Shown here piece by piece: positions 7,140 to 17,756 of a stretch of 64,000 nucleotides of DNA; position 1 is the first letter of the stretch, and every line of letters starts with the position of its first letter. This DNA comes from Lacticaseibacillus kribbianus (GTDB lineage: Bacteria; Bacillota; Bacilli; Lactobacillales; Lactobacillaceae). Position numbers and translations under genes: made by a program. The stretch spans positions 1,116,001 to 1,180,000 of the forward strand of contig NZ_JAIPUL010000001.1 of NCBI RefSeq assembly GCF_020180945.1. Reading direction: 5' to 3'. The notes under the pieces are model-generated. The model was not told where the DNA came from and ran no database searches. It saw nothing but the letters and a program-made list of their open reading frames with translations.

Positions 7140-9429
7140 GCTGATGCCTCTCATTCTGATTCGTTAGTCTTGCTTCGAGCGTGCGCCGGTCGGCGGTTTG
7201 CAACTCCCGCGCCAGCGCCAGGAAAGTGGCCCGGGCCTGATAAGCCGCGGCCGATTGCAGCGGCTTTTTGGCCGGGTGTTCGGCCACGTCGATAAACGCA
7301 CCCTTTATTGTAACAAACCCGAGTTCAAAAAACACCTGTACGGCCAAGATCGCCTGGCCGACGCTGACGTGCACCGCCTTGGCCAGTGCGGGCAGGTGGT
7401 GCTTGTCAAACTGCGGGTGGGCGGCCAGGAAGCGCAGCACGCTGCCGCACTCGGCACGCGTCGGCAGGGCCACCAGGTCCTCCGGCGGCGCGTAAAACAG
7501 CACCCGCACCGGCAGCTCGAGCTGGCCCATCGCCGCGGCCAGCTGAGCCGCATCCTTGGGCAGATCCACCAGCACCGCGTCCTTCGTGTGTGGTGCCAGC
7601 TCGTCCGCCAGCACTGTCGGCCCGCCGAACTGGAACTGGCGCGTGAACTTGGCCTGCTTGCGCGCGTCGAAGAACACGTAAGTCAGAGCCGGACGAAACT
7701 GCGCCGCGCTGACGCTCGGCCCGCGCCAGTCGATGACCGACGGTGCCTGCAGCTGCCAGTCGCACAGGCGCAGCTGAAGCGTCGTGTTGCCCTGCCAGGT
7801 GTTGACGTCGAGACGCACAGCCAGCTTGACCTGCTGCGCGGCCTCGAGCGCCTGGGCGGACTCGCCGTAGCCGAACGCCACCACCGCGGCCCCGTCGGCG
7901 ACGAAGCGCAGGTGGGCGTTGGTCTGCCCCATCGTCTTGATTCGGTCGATCAGGTCCGGGCGCAGGCTGAAGGTCGGCTCCGGGTTGCCGTTGCCGAACG
8001 GCGCGAGCTGGCGCAGGGCCTTGTAGTGGTCGAGCGTCAGGTCCGCGGCCGTCAGCCGCGCAGCGATTGCCAAGGGCGGCTTCGGCCGGTCCTTCAGGCT
8101 CTTTTCGGCCGCGGCCTCCATTGCGGCCTGCAGCTGTGGAATGTTGGCGACCGGCACGGTCAGGCCGCACGCCATGCCGTGGCCCCCGAAGGCCGTCATC
8201 GCGTCGCGCACAGCGTCCAGCGCGTTGAACAGGTGGTAGGCCGGCACCGAGCGGCCGGAGCCCTTGGCGCTTTGGCCGTCCGCCGCGATGTTCAACACCA
8301 GCGTCGGCTTGCCCGTGGCCTCGACCACCTTGCTGGCGACGATGCCAAGCACGCCCTCGTGCCAGCCCTGGTGCGCCAGAATGAGCGTGCGACGGGCCTG
8401 ATTCTCCGGCGTCTGGGCCATCTCAAGCGCCGTCTGGGCGATGCTCTGCACCAGCGCCTGGCGCTTGGTGTTCAGGTCGTTGACGTTCACCGCCAGCGCC
8501 TGGGCCTCGTCGTCGTCGAAGGTGGTCAAAAGCGTGACGCCGGGGTTGGCATCCCCCAGTCGCCCGAGCGCGTTGAGGCGCGGGCCGATCCCAAAGCCGA
8601 TGCTCGATTCGTCCACCGTGGCCGGGTCGATTTTGGCCACGTTCAACAGCGCCGCGATGCCGGCGCGCGGCTGAGTGCGGATCATCGCCAGCCCCATCTG
8701 CACGATGATGCGGTTCTCGTCGGTCAGGTCGACCAGGTCCGCCACCGTGCCCATCGCGGCCAGGTCGATGCTTTCGACCGGCGCGGCGCCGAGCAGCGCC
8801 GTGGCGACCTTGAAGGCCACCCCGGCCCCGCTGAGACCGCCGAACGGGTAATCGCCGTCCGGGTGGCGCGGGTGCACCACGGCGACCGCCTTGGGCAGCA
8901 CCTGCGGCAGCTCGTGGTGGTCGGTGACCACCACGTCCATGCCGGCTTCCTGCGCGGCATCGATCACCGCCGCGCCGCCGACCCCGTTATCGACCGTGAT
9001 CACCAGCTGCGTGCCGGAGTTCTGCAGGTAGCGGTAAACCGCGGCGTTGGGTCCGTAACCGTCCGTGAAGCGGTCGGGAATGAACACCTTGGGCTCCGCG
9101 CCCATGCTCTGCAGGGTCTCCAGCATGATGCTGGACGCGGTCAGGCCGTCGACGTCATAGTCGCCGTAGATGGTGATCTGCTCCTGGTTCTCGATCGCCT
9201 GCTGGATCCGCGCCACCGCCTTGTCCATGTCGTGCAGCAGGAACGGGTCGTGCAGCCGCGCCATGTCCGGATTGATGAACACCTCGTAGTCCTCCGGCGT
9301 CGTGATGTCGCGCTGAATCAACAGCCGCGCCAAAAACGGCGGCACCTTCAGGTCGGTTGCCACCTCCGTAATCTGCGCACTGTCGGGTTGTGCCTCAAGT
9401 TGCCAATCATACCGTGGGCTCACATGCAT
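7129..9429 (-). CDS. recJ: Single-strand-specific exonuclease RecJ
   Basis: A 766-residue DHH-family 5'-3' exonuclease for recombination and mismatch repair. It shows DYDVDG, TVDNG and the TDHHE motif, then the DHHA1-type region ([23 protein letters not shown]) and an OB-like and C-terminal Firmicutes extension. The start codon is ambiguous. ATG at 9429 has AAAGGA only two bases away, whereas the GTG two codons later (9423) has ideal eight-base spacing; the real protein may start there. It forms an operon with apt. Confidence 0.95.
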   Translation of the reverse strand: MHVSPRYDWQLEAQPDSAQITEVATDLKVPPFLARLLIQRDITTPEDYEVFINPDMARLHDPFLLHDMDKAVARIQQAIENQEQITIYGDYDVDGLTASSIMLETLQSMGAEPKVFIPDRFTDGYGPNAAVYRYLQNSGTQLVITVDNGVGGAAVIDAAQEAGMDVVVTDHHELPQVLPKAVAVVHPRHPDGDYPFGGLSGAGVAFKVATALLGAAPVESIDLAAMGTVADLVDLTDENRIIVQMGLAMIRTQPRAGIAALLNVAKIDPATVDESSIGFGIGPRLNALGRLGDANPGVTLLTTFDDDEAQALAVNVNDLNTKRQALVQSIAQTALEMAQTPENQARRTLILAHQGWHEGVLGIVASKVVEATGKPTLVLNIAADGQSAKGSGRSVPAYHLFNALDAVRDAMTAFGGHGMACGLTVPVANIPQLQAAMEAAAEKSLKDRPKPPLAIAARLTAADLTLDHYKALRQLAPFGNGNPEPTFSLRPDLIDRIKTMGQTNAHLRFVADGAAVVAFGYGESAQALEAAQQVKLAVRLDVNTWQGNTTLQLRLCDWQLQAPSVIDWRGPSVSAAQFRPALTYVFFDARKQAKFTRQFQFGGPTVLADELAPHTKDAVLVDLPKDAAQLAAAMGQLELPVRVLFYAPPEDLVALPTRAECGSVLRFLAAHPQFDKHHLPALAKAVHVSVGQAILAVQVFFELGFVTIKGAFIDVAEHPAKKPLQSAAAYQARATFLALARELQTADRRTLEARLTNQNERHQHGN

Positions 9430-9555
9430 CGTCCTTTCTAACCGAACTAGTATAACAAAAAACGGCGCTGAATGCCGCCGGCGGTGTTACAATAATGTTG
9501 TAAGATTTTTCAGCCCTACTCCAATCAGCGACTGATGCAGATAGGAGAGATTATT

Positions 9556-9882
9556 ATGGCAGCAACTGCTGAAGCATTATCGATTGCCGAAAAGGCGATC
9601 AACGACCAAGGGTTCGTCACCGAAAAGGAGCTTGCAGACCTCAAAGACCGCGACTACGCGCGCGACCTGGCCGCCTCACTTACCAAGTCCCGGGAGAAGA
9701 AGCAGGAGGAAGGCTACATCTACGCCGAGCCCTTCGACTTCGACGGCGGTGACATTGAAAACATCGTGTGGAACATGGACGTCATCAAGACCCGCAACGA
9801 CGCTAAGCAGAAGCTGGCGGACGACATGGGCCTGAAGATGCCGACCGCCACCCTGTCGGACGTCGACAAGGTTGAATTCTAA
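9556..9882 (+). CDS. Small acidic protein of unknown function
   Basis: I do not recognise this 108-residue protein. It is charged and mostly helical in character, with an EKELADLKDRDYARDLAASLTKSREKKQEEG stretch split by many Lys/Glu residues and an acidic centre (FDFDGGDIENIVW). There is no signal peptide or membrane segment. The start is set by GATAGGAGAG and ATG at 9556. The ATG at 9535 overlaps this signal and is rejected. It has a clean terminator of its own and is divergent from recJ, so it is very likely a real single-gene unit. Confidence 0.75.
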   Translation: MAATAEALSIAEKAINDQGFVTEKELADLKDRDYARDLAASLTKSREKKQEEGYIYAEPFDFDGGDIENIVWNMDVIKTRNDAKQKLADDMGLKMPTATLSDVDKVEF

Positions 9883-9894
9883 CTTCGCCACCCC

Positions 9895-9921
9895 ACCCGA
9901 GCCACCGTGCTCGGGTTTTTT
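9895..9921 (+). terminator. Intrinsic terminator of the small acidic protein gene
   Basis: ACCCGAGC (9895-9902) pairs with GCTCGGGT (9909-9916), followed by six T. Confidence 0.92.
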
Positions 9922-9924
9922 AGA

Positions 9925-9975
9925 CCCAGGGCGCAAAGCCGCGGGTCAGCGAGGCGAGCGGCCTGGCCACGACGG
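9925..9975 (-). repeat. Fragment of the CGCCCTGGG intergenic repeat, inverted
   Basis: CCCAGGGCGC begins three bases after the T-run of the preceding terminator. On the minus strand it reads GCGCCCTGGG then A-run, exactly the arrangement at the other repeat loci. The rest of the segment is only loosely similar. Confidence 0.5.
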
Positions 9976-10060
9976 TTGGACGAACCTGCCTCGAGGGTTA
10001 CGTCACCGTGGTGCGGCGCTTGTAGACACTCACCGATTTTGCCAACCAGAAAGGAGCCTC

Positions 10061-10513
10061 ATGACCCCACAAGCCTACTTCCAACGCGCCATTCAAGCCG
10101 GCAAACTGATGCCCGACGCCGAGATGAGTTCCGCCTACGCCTTCGGGGACGACCCCGAAACCGCCGATGCGCTTTCTCAGCTGGTGGTGCGCGGCGTCAA
10201 AACCGCCACGACCAGCGGCCTGGCCCTGTACCATCTGGACAATGAGCCGCTGCCAGCGGTCGGCGCCTTCGACGTGATCCTCGATGGGCACGGCGAACCG
10301 GTCGCCGTCACCGTCACCACCGACGTGACGGTGGCGAGCTACGCCAGCGTCGGCGCCGACTACGCGGCGGCCGAGGGCGAAGGCGACCGCACGCTGGCGT
10401 ACTGGCGCCGGGTGCACGACGCCTTTTTCACCGCCGAGTACCAAGCGGCCGGGCTGACCTTCGACCCCGCCACGGCGCTGGTCGTGCAGGAGCGCTTCCG
10501 CGTCATCGCGTGA
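10061..10513 (+). CDS. ASCH domain protein
   Basis: A 150-residue ASCH (PUA-like fold) protein. The family signature is YAFGDDPETADALSQLVVRGVKTATTSGL at about residues 27-55, with ILDGHGEPVAVTVTTDV and YWRRVHDAFF later. Family members bind RNA or modified nucleosides, and some are amidohydrolases acting on acetylcytidine; which applies here is unknown. The start ATG at 10061 follows AGAAAGGAG at ideal spacing. The upstream extension to 9872 crosses the terminator and is rejected. Monocistronic. Confidence 0.85.
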   Translation: MTPQAYFQRAIQAGKLMPDAEMSSAYAFGDDPETADALSQLVVRGVKTATTSGLALYHLDNEPLPAVGAFDVILDGHGEPVAVTVTTDVTVASYASVGADYAAAEGEGDRTLAYWRRVHDAFFTAEYQAAGLTFDPATALVVQERFRVIA

Positions 10514-10520
10514 AGCCACA

Positions 10521-10567
10521 AAGAAGCCGGCGAGCATTCCCCATTCGGGAATGCCCGCCGGCTTCTT
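10521..10567. terminator. Bidirectional terminator between the ASCH gene and lepA
   Basis: AAGAAGCCGGCG pairs with CGCCGGCTTCTT, with an inner GCATTCC/GGAATGC stem. It serves the convergent genes on both sides. Confidence 0.85.
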
Positions 10568-10571
10568 TGCG

Positions 10572-12410
10572 TTACTTGCCCTTGGTGTCGGCCTCGTTGA
10601 CCTTGAGCAGCGACATGAACGCCTCCTGCGGCACCTCGACGGAGCCGACCGCCTTCATCCGCTTCTTCCCCGCCTTCTGCTTTTCCAGCAGCTTGCGCTT
10701 GCGGGTGATGTCGCCGCCGTAGCACTTGGCCAGGACGTTCTTGCGGTAGGCCTTGACCGTGCTGCGGGCGATGATCTTGGTGCCGATTGCCGCCTGAATC
10801 GGAATCTCGAACTGCTGGCGCGGAATTGTCTCCTTGAGCTTGGCAACGATGACGCGGCCGCGCTCAAAGGCAAAATCCTTGTGGACGATGGTGCTCAGCG
10901 CGTCGACCGGGTCGCCGTTGAGCAGGATGTCCATCTTCACCAAGTCGGACTCGCGGTAGCCGGTGATCTCGTAGTCCAGGCTCGCGTAGCCCTTCGTCGA
11001 GCTCTTGAGGTCGTCGAAGAAGTCGTAGATGATCTCCGACAGCGGCAGGTTGTAGATCACGTTGACGCGGTACTTGTCCAGGTAGTCCATCGTGACGAAC
11101 TCGCCGCGCTTGCGCTGGGCGATCTCCATCACCGGTCCGACGTAATCGTTGGGCACCATCACGCTGGCCTTGACGAACGGTTCGGCGATGCTCTTGACCT
11201 CGCTTGGCTCCGGCAGCTCGGCCGGGTTGTCGATGGTCAGCGTGCTGCCGTCGGTCAGGGTCACCTGGTAGTCCACGGACGGCGCGGTCATGATCAGGTC
11301 GAGGTTGAACTCGCGCTCCAGGCGCTCCTGCACGACGTCCATGTGCAGCAGCCCCAGGAAGCCGCAGCGGAAGCCAAAACCCAGCGCCTGCGAGGTTTCC
11401 GGCGTGAACTCGAGCGCCGCGTCGTTGAGCTGCAGCTTTTCGAGTGCCTCGCGCAGGTCGTTGAACTTCGCGTTGTCGACGGGGAAAAGCCCGGAGTAGA
11501 CCATCGGCGTGATCTTGCGGAAACCGTCCAGCGCCTTTTGCGCGGGCCGGCTGGCCAAGGTCACGGTGTCGCCGACGCGGGTGTCTTGGATGGTCTTGAT
11601 GCTTGCGGTGATGTAGCCGACGTCGCCGACCATCAGGTAGTCCCGCGGAACGGCCTTGGGCGACATCACGCCGACCTCGGTCACGTCGAAGGTCTTGCCG
11701 TTGCTCATCAGCTGGATGGTGTCGCCGGGGCGCACCATCCCCTCCTTGATGCGCACGGCCAGCACGACGCCGCGGTACGAGTCGTAGACAGAGTCGAAGA
11801 TCAAGGCCTCCAGCGGCGCGTCGAGGTCGCCGCTTGGGGCGGGAATGTCCGAGACGATGCGCTCCAGCACCTCCGGAATGCCCAGGCCCGTTTTGGCCGA
11901 CGTCAGAATCGCGTCGGACGCGTCCAGGCCGATCATCTCCTCGATCTCCTCCTTGACGACGTCCGGCTGGGCGCTCGGCAAGTCGACCTTGTTGATGATC
12001 GGCACAATCTCCAGGTCGTCGTCCAGCGCGAGGTACACGTTGGCCAGCGTCTGCGCCTCGACCCCCTGCGCGGCGTCGACCAGAAGCAGCGCGCCCTCGC
12101 ACGCGGCGAGGCTGCGGCTGACCTCGTAGGAGAAGTCGACGTGCCCCGGCGTGTCGATCAGGTGAAAGATGTAGGTCTCGCCGTCCTTGGCCTTGTAGTG
12201 CAGCTCCACGGCATTGAGCTTGATGGTGATGCCGCGCTCGCGCTCAAGCGGCATGTCGTCCAGCACCTGCGCCTGCATGTCGCGCTTGGCAATCGTGTCG
12301 GTGAGCTCAAGGATGCGGTCGGCCAGCGTCGACTTGCCGTGATCGATGTGCGCGACGATCGAGAAGTTGCGGATGTGCTGTTGGCGGTTCAATAACTCTG
12401 CTTTGTCCAA
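10572..12410 (-). CDS. lepA: Elongation factor 4 (LepA)
   Basis: A 612-residue translational GTPase that back-translocates or remodels stalled ribosomes. G1 is [10 protein letters not shown]3 is DTPGHVDF, G4 is NKVDLP. The LepA-specific C-terminal domain ends in [30 protein letters not shown]. The start is TTG at 12410, seven bases after AGAGG. Full length for the family (about 600-612). Transcribed alone, with the repeat array lying upstream. Confidence 0.96.
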   Translation of the reverse strand: MDKAELLNRQQHIRNFSIVAHIDHGKSTLADRILELTDTIAKRDMQAQVLDDMPLERERGITIKLNAVELHYKAKDGETYIFHLIDTPGHVDFSYEVSRSLAACEGALLLVDAAQGVEAQTLANVYLALDDDLEIVPIINKVDLPSAQPDVVKEEIEEMIGLDASDAILTSAKTGLGIPEVLERIVSDIPAPSGDLDAPLEALIFDSVYDSYRGVVLAVRIKEGMVRPGDTIQLMSNGKTFDVTEVGVMSPKAVPRDYLMVGDVGYITASIKTIQDTRVGDTVTLASRPAQKALDGFRKITPMVYSGLFPVDNAKFNDLREALEKLQLNDAALEFTPETSQALGFGFRCGFLGLLHMDVVQERLEREFNLDLIMTAPSVDYQVTLTDGSTLTIDNPAELPEPSEVKSIAEPFVKASVMVPNDYVGPVMEIAQRKRGEFVTMDYLDKYRVNVIYNLPLSEIIYDFFDDLKSSTKGYASLDYEITGYRESDLVKMDILLNGDPVDALSTIVHKDFAFERGRVIVAKLKETIPRQQFEIPIQAAIGTKIIARSTVKAYRKNVLAKCYGGDITRKRKLLEKQKAGKKRMKAVGSVEVPQEAFMSLLKVNEADTKGK

Positions 12411-12503
12411 TGCGTTGCCTCTTTCTGAAATTCACTACGTTCAGTATACCCGAAAAGTCGTCAACTGCGCCACTGCCTGCCGGCATCCGGGCCGCAAAGC
12501 GTG

Positions 12504-12793
12504 GCCTAGCATGGCCGGTGGCCTGAGTGCGCCACGCTGCGCCCTGGACATCGTCGGGCTCCGCGTGGCAACGGCCACCCGCCCAGCTTAGGGTGACCAC
12601 TGGGCCAAGGAACGGCCCACTGCCCACCCCTACGCTGGCCGGTGGCCTAAGTGCGCCACGCTGCGCCCTGGTATCGTCGGGCTCCGCGTGGCAACGGCCA
12701 CCCGCCCAGCTTAGTGTGGTCACTGGGCCAAAGAACGGCCCACTGCCCACCCTTACGCTGGCCGGTGGCCTAAGTGCGCCACGCTGCGCCCTG
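12504..12793 (+). repeat. Tandem array of a structured intergenic repeat (about 2.3 units)
   Basis: Units of 123-124 bp begin at about 12513, 12637 and 12760 (landmark GGCCGGTGGCCT). Each complete unit folds into nested stems. In the second, the arms are GCGTGGC (12563-12569)/GCCACGC (12655-12661), GGCCACC/GGTGGCC (12573-12579, 12641-12647), CAGCTTAGG/CCTACGCTG and TGGGCC/GGCCCA. The array fills the 424-base gap between dnaJ and lepA. No coding sequence is supported. Confidence 0.85.
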
Positions 12794-12796
12794 GGT

Positions 12797-12826
12797 ACGA
12801 AAAAGGCGAGCCGTCACAGCTCGTCT
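12797..12826 (-). terminator. Intrinsic terminator of dnaJ
   Basis: GGCGAGC and GCTCGTC arms (one mismatch) with an A-run at 12797-12801 forming the U-tract. It abuts the repeat end CGCCCTGGG. Confidence 0.65.
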
Positions 12827-12834
12827 TGTCTCGC

Positions 12835-13986
12835 TTACTTCTTGAACGCGTCGCGCACCTTGTCGAAAAGCGACCCTTCGTGCGGGGTCACGTCCTCGCC
12901 GCTGGCGGCCGCGAAGGCCATCAGCGCGTCCTTTTGCTTCTGGTTCAGGGACTTCGGCGTCTTGACCGTCACGGTGACGATCTGGTCGCCGGTGCCGGCG
13001 CCCTGCAGGCGCGGCGCCCCCTTGCCCCGCAGGCGGAACTTGCTGTCCGTCTGGGTGCCGGCCGGAATCTTCAGCTCGACCGGGCCGTGAACGGTGTCGA
13101 CCTTGATGGCATCGCCGAGCGCGGCCTGGGCGAAGCTGATCGACAGGCTCAGGTAGATGGTGGACCCGTCGCGCTTGTACTTGGCGCTTTCGGCCACGCG
13201 GAAGACAATGAATAAGTCCCCGTAAGGCCCGCCATTCTGGCCAGCCTCGCCGGCCTCGCGCAGGCGCATCTGCTGACCGTCCTCGACGCCGGCAGGCACG
13301 GTCACATCGATGGTGTGACGCTCCTTTTGGTGCCCGGTGCCGTGGCAGTCCACGCACTTGTCCTTGATTTCCTTGCCGGTGCCGTGGCAGACGTCGCAGA
13401 CCTCACGGCTCATCATGGCGCCCAGCGGCGTGTTGCGCTGAACCTGGATGTAGCCGGAGCCGTGACACTTGCTGCAGGTCACCGGGCTGGTGCCGGGCTT
13501 GGCACCGCTGCCGCCGCACGTGTGACACACGGCATCGCGGTCGTACGAGATCTTGGTCTTCTTGCCGAAAATCGCCTCGGTGAAGGTCAGATCCATGCGG
13601 TACTGCAGGTCCGCGCCCTGGCGCGGGGCGTTCGGCGCCTGGCCGCCGCCACCGCCGCCGAAGAACTGGCTGAAGATGTCGTCGAAGCCGCCGAAGCCTT
13701 GGCTCGAAAAGCCCTGGCCACCGAAGCCCTGACCGCCAAAGCCTTGGCCGCCGCCGAAGCCCTGCGGCCCGTCGGCGGAGCCGTACTGGTCGTAGGCCGC
13801 CCGCTTTTGCGGGTCGGACAGCACCTGGTAGGCCTCGTTGATCTCCTTGAATTTCTGCTCCGCGCCCGGCTCGTGGTTGATGTCCGGGTGGTACTTCTTT
13901 GACATCTGGCGGAAGGCGCGCTTAATCGCCGCGTCGTCCGCGTCGCGCGCCACTCCCAGCGTCTCGTAATAATCTTTCTCTGCCAT
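12835..13986 (-). CDS. dnaJ: Chaperone DnaJ
   Basis: A 383-residue Hsp40 co-chaperone that delivers substrates to DnaK and stimulates its ATPase. The J domain carries HPD ([12 protein letters not shown]). A Gly/Phe-rich linker with repeated GFGGQ follows. Four CxxCxGxG zinc motifs lie at about residues 155-220 ([32 protein letters not shown]), then the two beta-barrel substrate domains. Last gene of the hrcA-grpE-dnaK-dnaJ cluster; the hairpin at 14055-14089 may lower its expression. Start ATG after AAAGGAG. Confidence 0.97.
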   Translation of the reverse strand: MAEKDYYETLGVARDADDAAIKRAFRQMSKKYHPDINHEPGAEQKFKEINEAYQVLSDPQKRAAYDQYGSADGPQGFGGGQGFGGQGFGGQGFSSQGFGGFDDIFSQFFGGGGGGQAPNAPRQGADLQYRMDLTFTEAIFGKKTKISYDRDAVCHTCGGSGAKPGTSPVTCSKCHGSGYIQVQRNTPLGAMMSREVCDVCHGTGKEIKDKCVDCHGTGHQKERHTIDVTVPAGVEDGQQMRLREAGEAGQNGGPYGDLFIVFRVAESAKYKRDGSTIYLSLSISFAQAALGDAIKVDTVHGPVELKIPAGTQTDSKFRLRGKGAPRLQGAGTGDQIVTVTVKTPKSLNQKQKDALMAFAAASGEDVTPHEGSLFDKVRDAFKK

Positions 13987-14054
13987 ACTGTCTCCTTTGA
14001 GCGGCGCAAGCCAAGGCCCGCGCGGAAAGTTCCTTCAGGATAGCACACCTGAAT

Positions 14055-14089
14055 GAAAAAGCCAAAGCCGGCGAGGCTAAGGCTTTTTC
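14055..14089 (-). terminator. Hairpin between dnaK and dnaJ
   Basis: GAAAAAGCC (14055-14063) pairs with GGCTTTTTC (14081-14089), with an inner AGCC/GGCT stem. Probably a partial terminator giving less dnaJ than dnaK. Confidence 0.7.
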
Positions 14090-14110
14090 AGAACGGACCT
14101 CAACTGACAA

Positions 14111-15967
14111 CTACTTCTTGTCGACGTCCTTGTACTCGCCGTCGATGGTATCGTCGTCGGCACCCTTGTCGCCGTCGGCCGCGGTTGCGCCGTTGGCCTG
14201 GGCACCGGCATCGCCGGCCGCCTGCTGAGCCTTTTGCGCCGCCTCGTACATCTTGACGGTCATGTCCTGGACGATCTTGTTCAGGTCGTCGCGCTTGGCC
14301 TTCATGTCCTCGACGTTGTTCTCCTGCTGGGCCTTCTTGAGGGCTTCCTTGGCGTCTTCGGCCTTCTTGATCTCGTCATCGGAGACCTTGCCCTTGAGTT
14401 CCTTGAGGGTCTTGTCCGTCTGGAACAGGAGCTGGTCGACGTCGTTCTTCAGGTCAACCTCTTCCTTGCGCTTGGAGTCGGCTTCCTCGTTCTCCTTGGC
14501 TTCCTTCATCATGCGGTCGATTTCCTCGTCGGACAGGCCTGACGAGCTCTTGATCGTGATGTTTTGGGACTTGCCGGTGCCGAGGTCCTTGGCGGAAACC
14601 TGCACGATGCCGTTCTTGTCGATGTCGAACTTGACTTCGATCTGAGGCACGCCGCGTGGGGCACTCGGGATGTCGGTGAGCTGGAAGCGACCCAGCGTCT
14701 TGTTGTCCGCTGCCATCGGGCGTTCGCCCTGCAGCACGTGGATGTCAACGGCCGGCTGGTTGTCCGCGGCCGTGGAGAAGACTTGGCTCTTGGAGGTCGG
14801 GATGGTCGTGTTGCGGTCGATCAGCTTGGTGAACACACCGCCCATGGTTTCAATCCCGAGGGACAGTGGGGTCACATCGAGCAGCACCACGTCCTTGACG
14901 TCACCAGAGATGACCCCGCCCTGGATGGCGGCGCCGAGGGCAACGGCCTCGTCCGGGTTGATGCTGTGGTCAGGCTCCTTGCCGGTCCAGGACTTCACGG
15001 CCTCTTGAACGGCCGGAATGCGGGTGGAACCACCGTTCAAGATCACCTTGTCGAGGTCGGAAGCGCTCAGGCCGGCATCGCGCAGCGCGTTGTCAACCGG
15101 CACCTTGGTCTTTTGAACTAGGTCCTCGGTCATCTGGTCGAACTGGGCGCGGGTCAGCGTCCGCTCAAGGTGCAGCGGGCCGTTGGCGCCGGCGGAGATG
15201 AACGGCAGGGAAATCTGGGTGGAGGAAACGCCGGACAAGTCCTTCTTGGCCTTTTCGGCGGCGTCCTTCAGGCGCTGCATCGCCATCTTGTCCTTGGCGA
15301 GGTCGATGCCGTTTTCGGCCTTGAACTCGCTGACCAGCCAGTCGATGATCTTGTTGTCGAAGTCATCGCCGCCGAGCTTCGTGTCCCCGTTGGTGGACAG
15401 CACTTCGAACACGCCGTCGCCGAGCTGAAGGATGGACACATCGAAGGTCCCACCGCCAAGGTCGTAAACCAGGACCTTTTCTTCCTTGTCGGTCTTGTCC
15501 AGGCCGTAAGCCAGGCTTGAGGCCGTCGGTTCGTTGACGATCCGGGAAACGTTCAGGCCCGCGATCTTACCGGCATCCTTGGTCGCCTGACGCTGGGAGT
15601 CGTTGAAGTAGGCCGGCACGGTGATGACCGCGTCCGTGACCTCTTCACCCAGGTAGTCCTCGGAGAACTTCTTGATGTACTGAAGGATCATCCCGGAGAT
15701 TTCCTGCGGGGTGTATTCCTTGTCGCCGACCTTGACCTTGTAGCCGGCCTCGCCCATGTGGCGCTTGATGGAGATGATGGTGTCCGGGTTGGTGATGGCC
15801 TGGCGCTTGGCGACCTCACCGACTTGAATCTCGCCGTCCTTGAACGCGACGACGGACGGCGTGGTGCGGTTGCCTTCCGGGTTGGTGATGATCTTCGGCT
15901 CGCCGCCTTCAAGCACGGCGACGGCGGAGTTGGTCGTTCCTAAGTCAATCCCGATAACTTTACTCAT
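14111..15967 (-). CDS. dnaK: Chaperone DnaK (Hsp70)
   Basis: A 618-residue Hsp70. ATPase motifs include the N-terminal [28 protein letters not shown] and [14 protein letters not shown]. The substrate domain and an acidic C-terminal tail rich in Ala/Gly/Asp follow. It folds proteins in the cytoplasm with DnaJ and GrpE. ATG start with GAAGGGA upstream. Part of the CIRCE-controlled operon. Confidence 0.98.
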   Translation of the reverse strand: MSKVIGIDLGTTNSAVAVLEGGEPKIITNPEGNRTTPSVVAFKDGEIQVGEVAKRQAITNPDTIISIKRHMGEAGYKVKVGDKEYTPQEISGMILQYIKKFSEDYLGEEVTDAVITVPAYFNDSQRQATKDAGKIAGLNVSRIVNEPTASSLAYGLDKTDKEEKVLVYDLGGGTFDVSILQLGDGVFEVLSTNGDTKLGGDDFDNKIIDWLVSEFKAENGIDLAKDKMAMQRLKDAAEKAKKDLSGVSSTQISLPFISAGANGPLHLERTLTRAQFDQMTEDLVQKTKVPVDNALRDAGLSASDLDKVILNGGSTRIPAVQEAVKSWTGKEPDHSINPDEAVALGAAIQGGVISGDVKDVVLLDVTPLSLGIETMGGVFTKLIDRNTTIPTSKSQVFSTAADNQPAVDIHVLQGERPMAADNKTLGRFQLTDIPSAPRGVPQIEVKFDIDKNGIVQVSAKDLGTGKSQNITIKSSSGLSDEEIDRMMKEAKENEEADSKRKEEVDLKNDVDQLLFQTDKTLKELKGKVSDDEIKKAEDAKEALKKAQQENNVEDMKAKRDDLNKIVQDMTVKMYEAAQKAQQAAGDAGAQANGATAADGDKGADDDTIDGEYKDVDKK

Positions 15968-16002
15968 AGTAATATCCCTTCTCTTAACAGTTTATTGTCA
16001 GA

Positions 16003-16587
16003 TTAATTGGCCACAACAACCATGGCCGGCCGCAGCACGCGGTCCTTGAGCATGTAGCCTTTCTGGAGCACCTGAACCACGGTGTCCTTCGGGTGGTCGG
16101 CGTCCGCCGGCACGGTCTGAACCGCCTGGTGCAGCGTCGGGTCGAAGGTCGCCGTCGCAGCGATCTCGGTGACGGCGTTGTCCTTCAGCGCGGTTTCGAG
16201 GTGGGTGTAAACCATCTCGACGCCCTTCTTCAGGGACTGCGCTGAATCCTCGGACACCTCACTTTGAAGCGCACGCTCGAGGTTGTCGAGCACCGGCAGC
16301 ACCGCGGCGGCCAGCTTTTGACCGTCGTACTTCAGAAGCTGCGCCCGCTCCTTCTTGAAGCGGTTGTTCATGTTGCTGATCTCGGCGGCGGCGCGCAGGT
16401 ACTTGTCTTCGAGCTCGTCGCGCTCCTTTTGCAGCGCCGCGACATCCACCGCGTCCGCCTTCACCTGGTCGTCGAGGTCCGCCGCCATCTCGGCGGCAAT
16501 CTCGTCTTTCAGTGAGGGTTCCGCCGGCTGCTTCACGTCGTCGGCTGTTGCCTTCGTCGTGTCCGGCTGTTTCTCCTTTTTCGTCAT
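16003..16587 (-). CDS. grpE: Nucleotide exchange factor GrpE
   Basis: A 194-residue DnaK exchange factor. It has a charged disordered N-terminus, a long coiled-coil (LQKERDELEDKYLRAAAEISNMNNRFKKER) and the C-terminal beta domain with HQAVQTVPADADHPKDTVVQVLQKGY. Start 16587 is chosen for its AAGGAGG site. The longer form from 16611 would overlap hrcA. Operon partner of hrcA, dnaK and dnaJ. Confidence 0.95.
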   Translation of the reverse strand: MTKKEKQPDTTKATADDVKQPAEPSLKDEIAAEMAADLDDQVKADAVDVAALQKERDELEDKYLRAAAEISNMNNRFKKERAQLLKYDGQKLAAAVLPVLDNLERALQSEVSEDSAQSLKKGVEMVYTHLETALKDNAVTEIAATATFDPTLHQAVQTVPADADHPKDTVVQVLQKGYMLKDRVLRPAMVVVAN

Positions 16588-16600
16588 GGGAGCCTCCTTG

Positions 16601-17644
16601 TCATTGATCAAAGTGCGAGTAGTAATTGGTCAATCGCTTGGCCAGCTCCTCGCGAAAAGCCGTCAGCAGCCCGATCATCTTGGAGTACGGCATCTGGGTC
16701 GGGCCGATCAGGGCAATCATGCCGGTGCCGTGCTCGCCGACGCTGTACTTGGCCGTGATGACGCTCAGGTTGGCCATCACGTCCGGCGTCAGCTCCGCGC
16801 CCAGCCGCACCTGCAGGTCGCTGGCCGCCTTGGGGTCGAGCAGCCGGTTGATGTCCCCCTGCTCGGAGTCAATCATGCCCAAAAGCCGCTTGAGCTGCCC
16901 GGCGTCGGCATCCCCGACGTAATCCATCAGGTTCAGCCGGCCGCCGACGTAGAAGCGCTCGGCCGCCGCCTTTTGCAAGACGTTGCCGAAGATGTCCAGG
17001 AACCCCGGGGCGCTGGTCATGTACTTGAACAGCACGGCCGGAACGTCGGTCTGCAGCTTGCGCGCGACCGCCCCGAGCGGGAGGCCGACGAGCTCATCGT
17101 TGATGATGCGGATCGCCTTTTCCACCTCTTCGGGGTCGACCTCCGGCGGCAGCGTGAATAGCTGATTCTCCACGTTGCCGTTGCTGGTGACCAGGATGGC
17201 CATCACCTGGTGGTTGCCCAGCGGCACCATCCGAAAACCTGTCAGTCGAATGTTGGCGACCTCGGGGCCGAGGCTGATGGCCGTGTAGCTGGTCAGGTTG
17301 GACAGGATGCGGGCGCTTTGAGCCACGATCTCGTCGATCTTGTAAAAATGCCCGCCGAACCCCTGCTGGATCGCCGCAATCTCGTTGGGCGTCGCCGCGG
17401 CCGGCTCAACCAAGTTATCCAGGTAATAGCGGTACCCCTTCGTCGAAGGGACGCGCCCCGAGCTACTGTGCGTCTTAGTAATCAATCCCTGCTCTTCCAA
17501 GGCGGCCATGTCGTTGCGGATGGTCGCCGAGCTGACCCGGATTGGAAGCTCCGTCATCAGCGTCTTGGACCCCACAGGCTGACCACTTTCCGTGAATAGC
17601 CGAATGATCTCCTTCAGGACGAGCAGTTGGCGTTTCGTCAACAT
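16601..17644 (-). CDS. hrcA: Heat-inducible repressor HrcA
   Basis: A 347-residue repressor of class I heat-shock genes. The N-terminal winged helix ([46 protein letters not shown]) binds CIRCE; a GAF-like domain and C-terminal region follow. Start 17644 lies after AAAAGGGG. The operator is 15 bases upstream of this start, so the gene represses its own operon. Its folding depends on GroEL by family knowledge. Confidence 0.96.
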   Translation of the reverse strand: MLTKRQLLVLKEIIRLFTESGQPVGSKTLMTELPIRVSSATIRNDMAALEEQGLITKTHSSSGRVPSTKGYRYYLDNLVEPAAATPNEIAAIQQGFGGHFYKIDEIVAQSARILSNLTSYTAISLGPEVANIRLTGFRMVPLGNHQVMAILVTSNGNVENQLFTLPPEVDPEEVEKAIRIINDELVGLPLGAVARKLQTDVPAVLFKYMTSAPGFLDIFGNVLQKAAAERFYVGGRLNLMDYVGDADAGQLKRLLGMIDSEQGDINRLLDPKAASDLQVRLGAELTPDVMANLSVITAKYSVGEHGTGMIALIGPTQMPYSKMIGLLTAFREELAKRLTNYYSHFDQ

Positions 17645-17658
17645 ATTGCCACCCCTTT

Positions 17659-17685
17659 TTAGCACTAACAATCGATGAGTGCTAA
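17659..17685 (-). promoter_or_regulatory. CIRCE operator
   Basis: TTAGCACTA-N9-GAGTGCTAA, one mismatch from the consensus inverted repeat. It is the HrcA binding site. Confidence 0.96.
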
Positions 17686-17695
17686 CACAATTACT

Positions 17696-17724
17696 AATAT
17701 AGCAACCGGCCTTAGCAAAGTCAA
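17696..17724 (-). promoter_or_regulatory. Sigma-A promoter of the hrcA operon
   Basis: On the minus strand, -35 TTGACT (17724-17719), a 17-base spacer and -10 TATATT (17701-17696), directly before CIRCE. Confidence 0.85.
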
Positions 17725-17756
17725 CCCCGGGTTGCTAAATCAGCCCCTAGCCCGAG

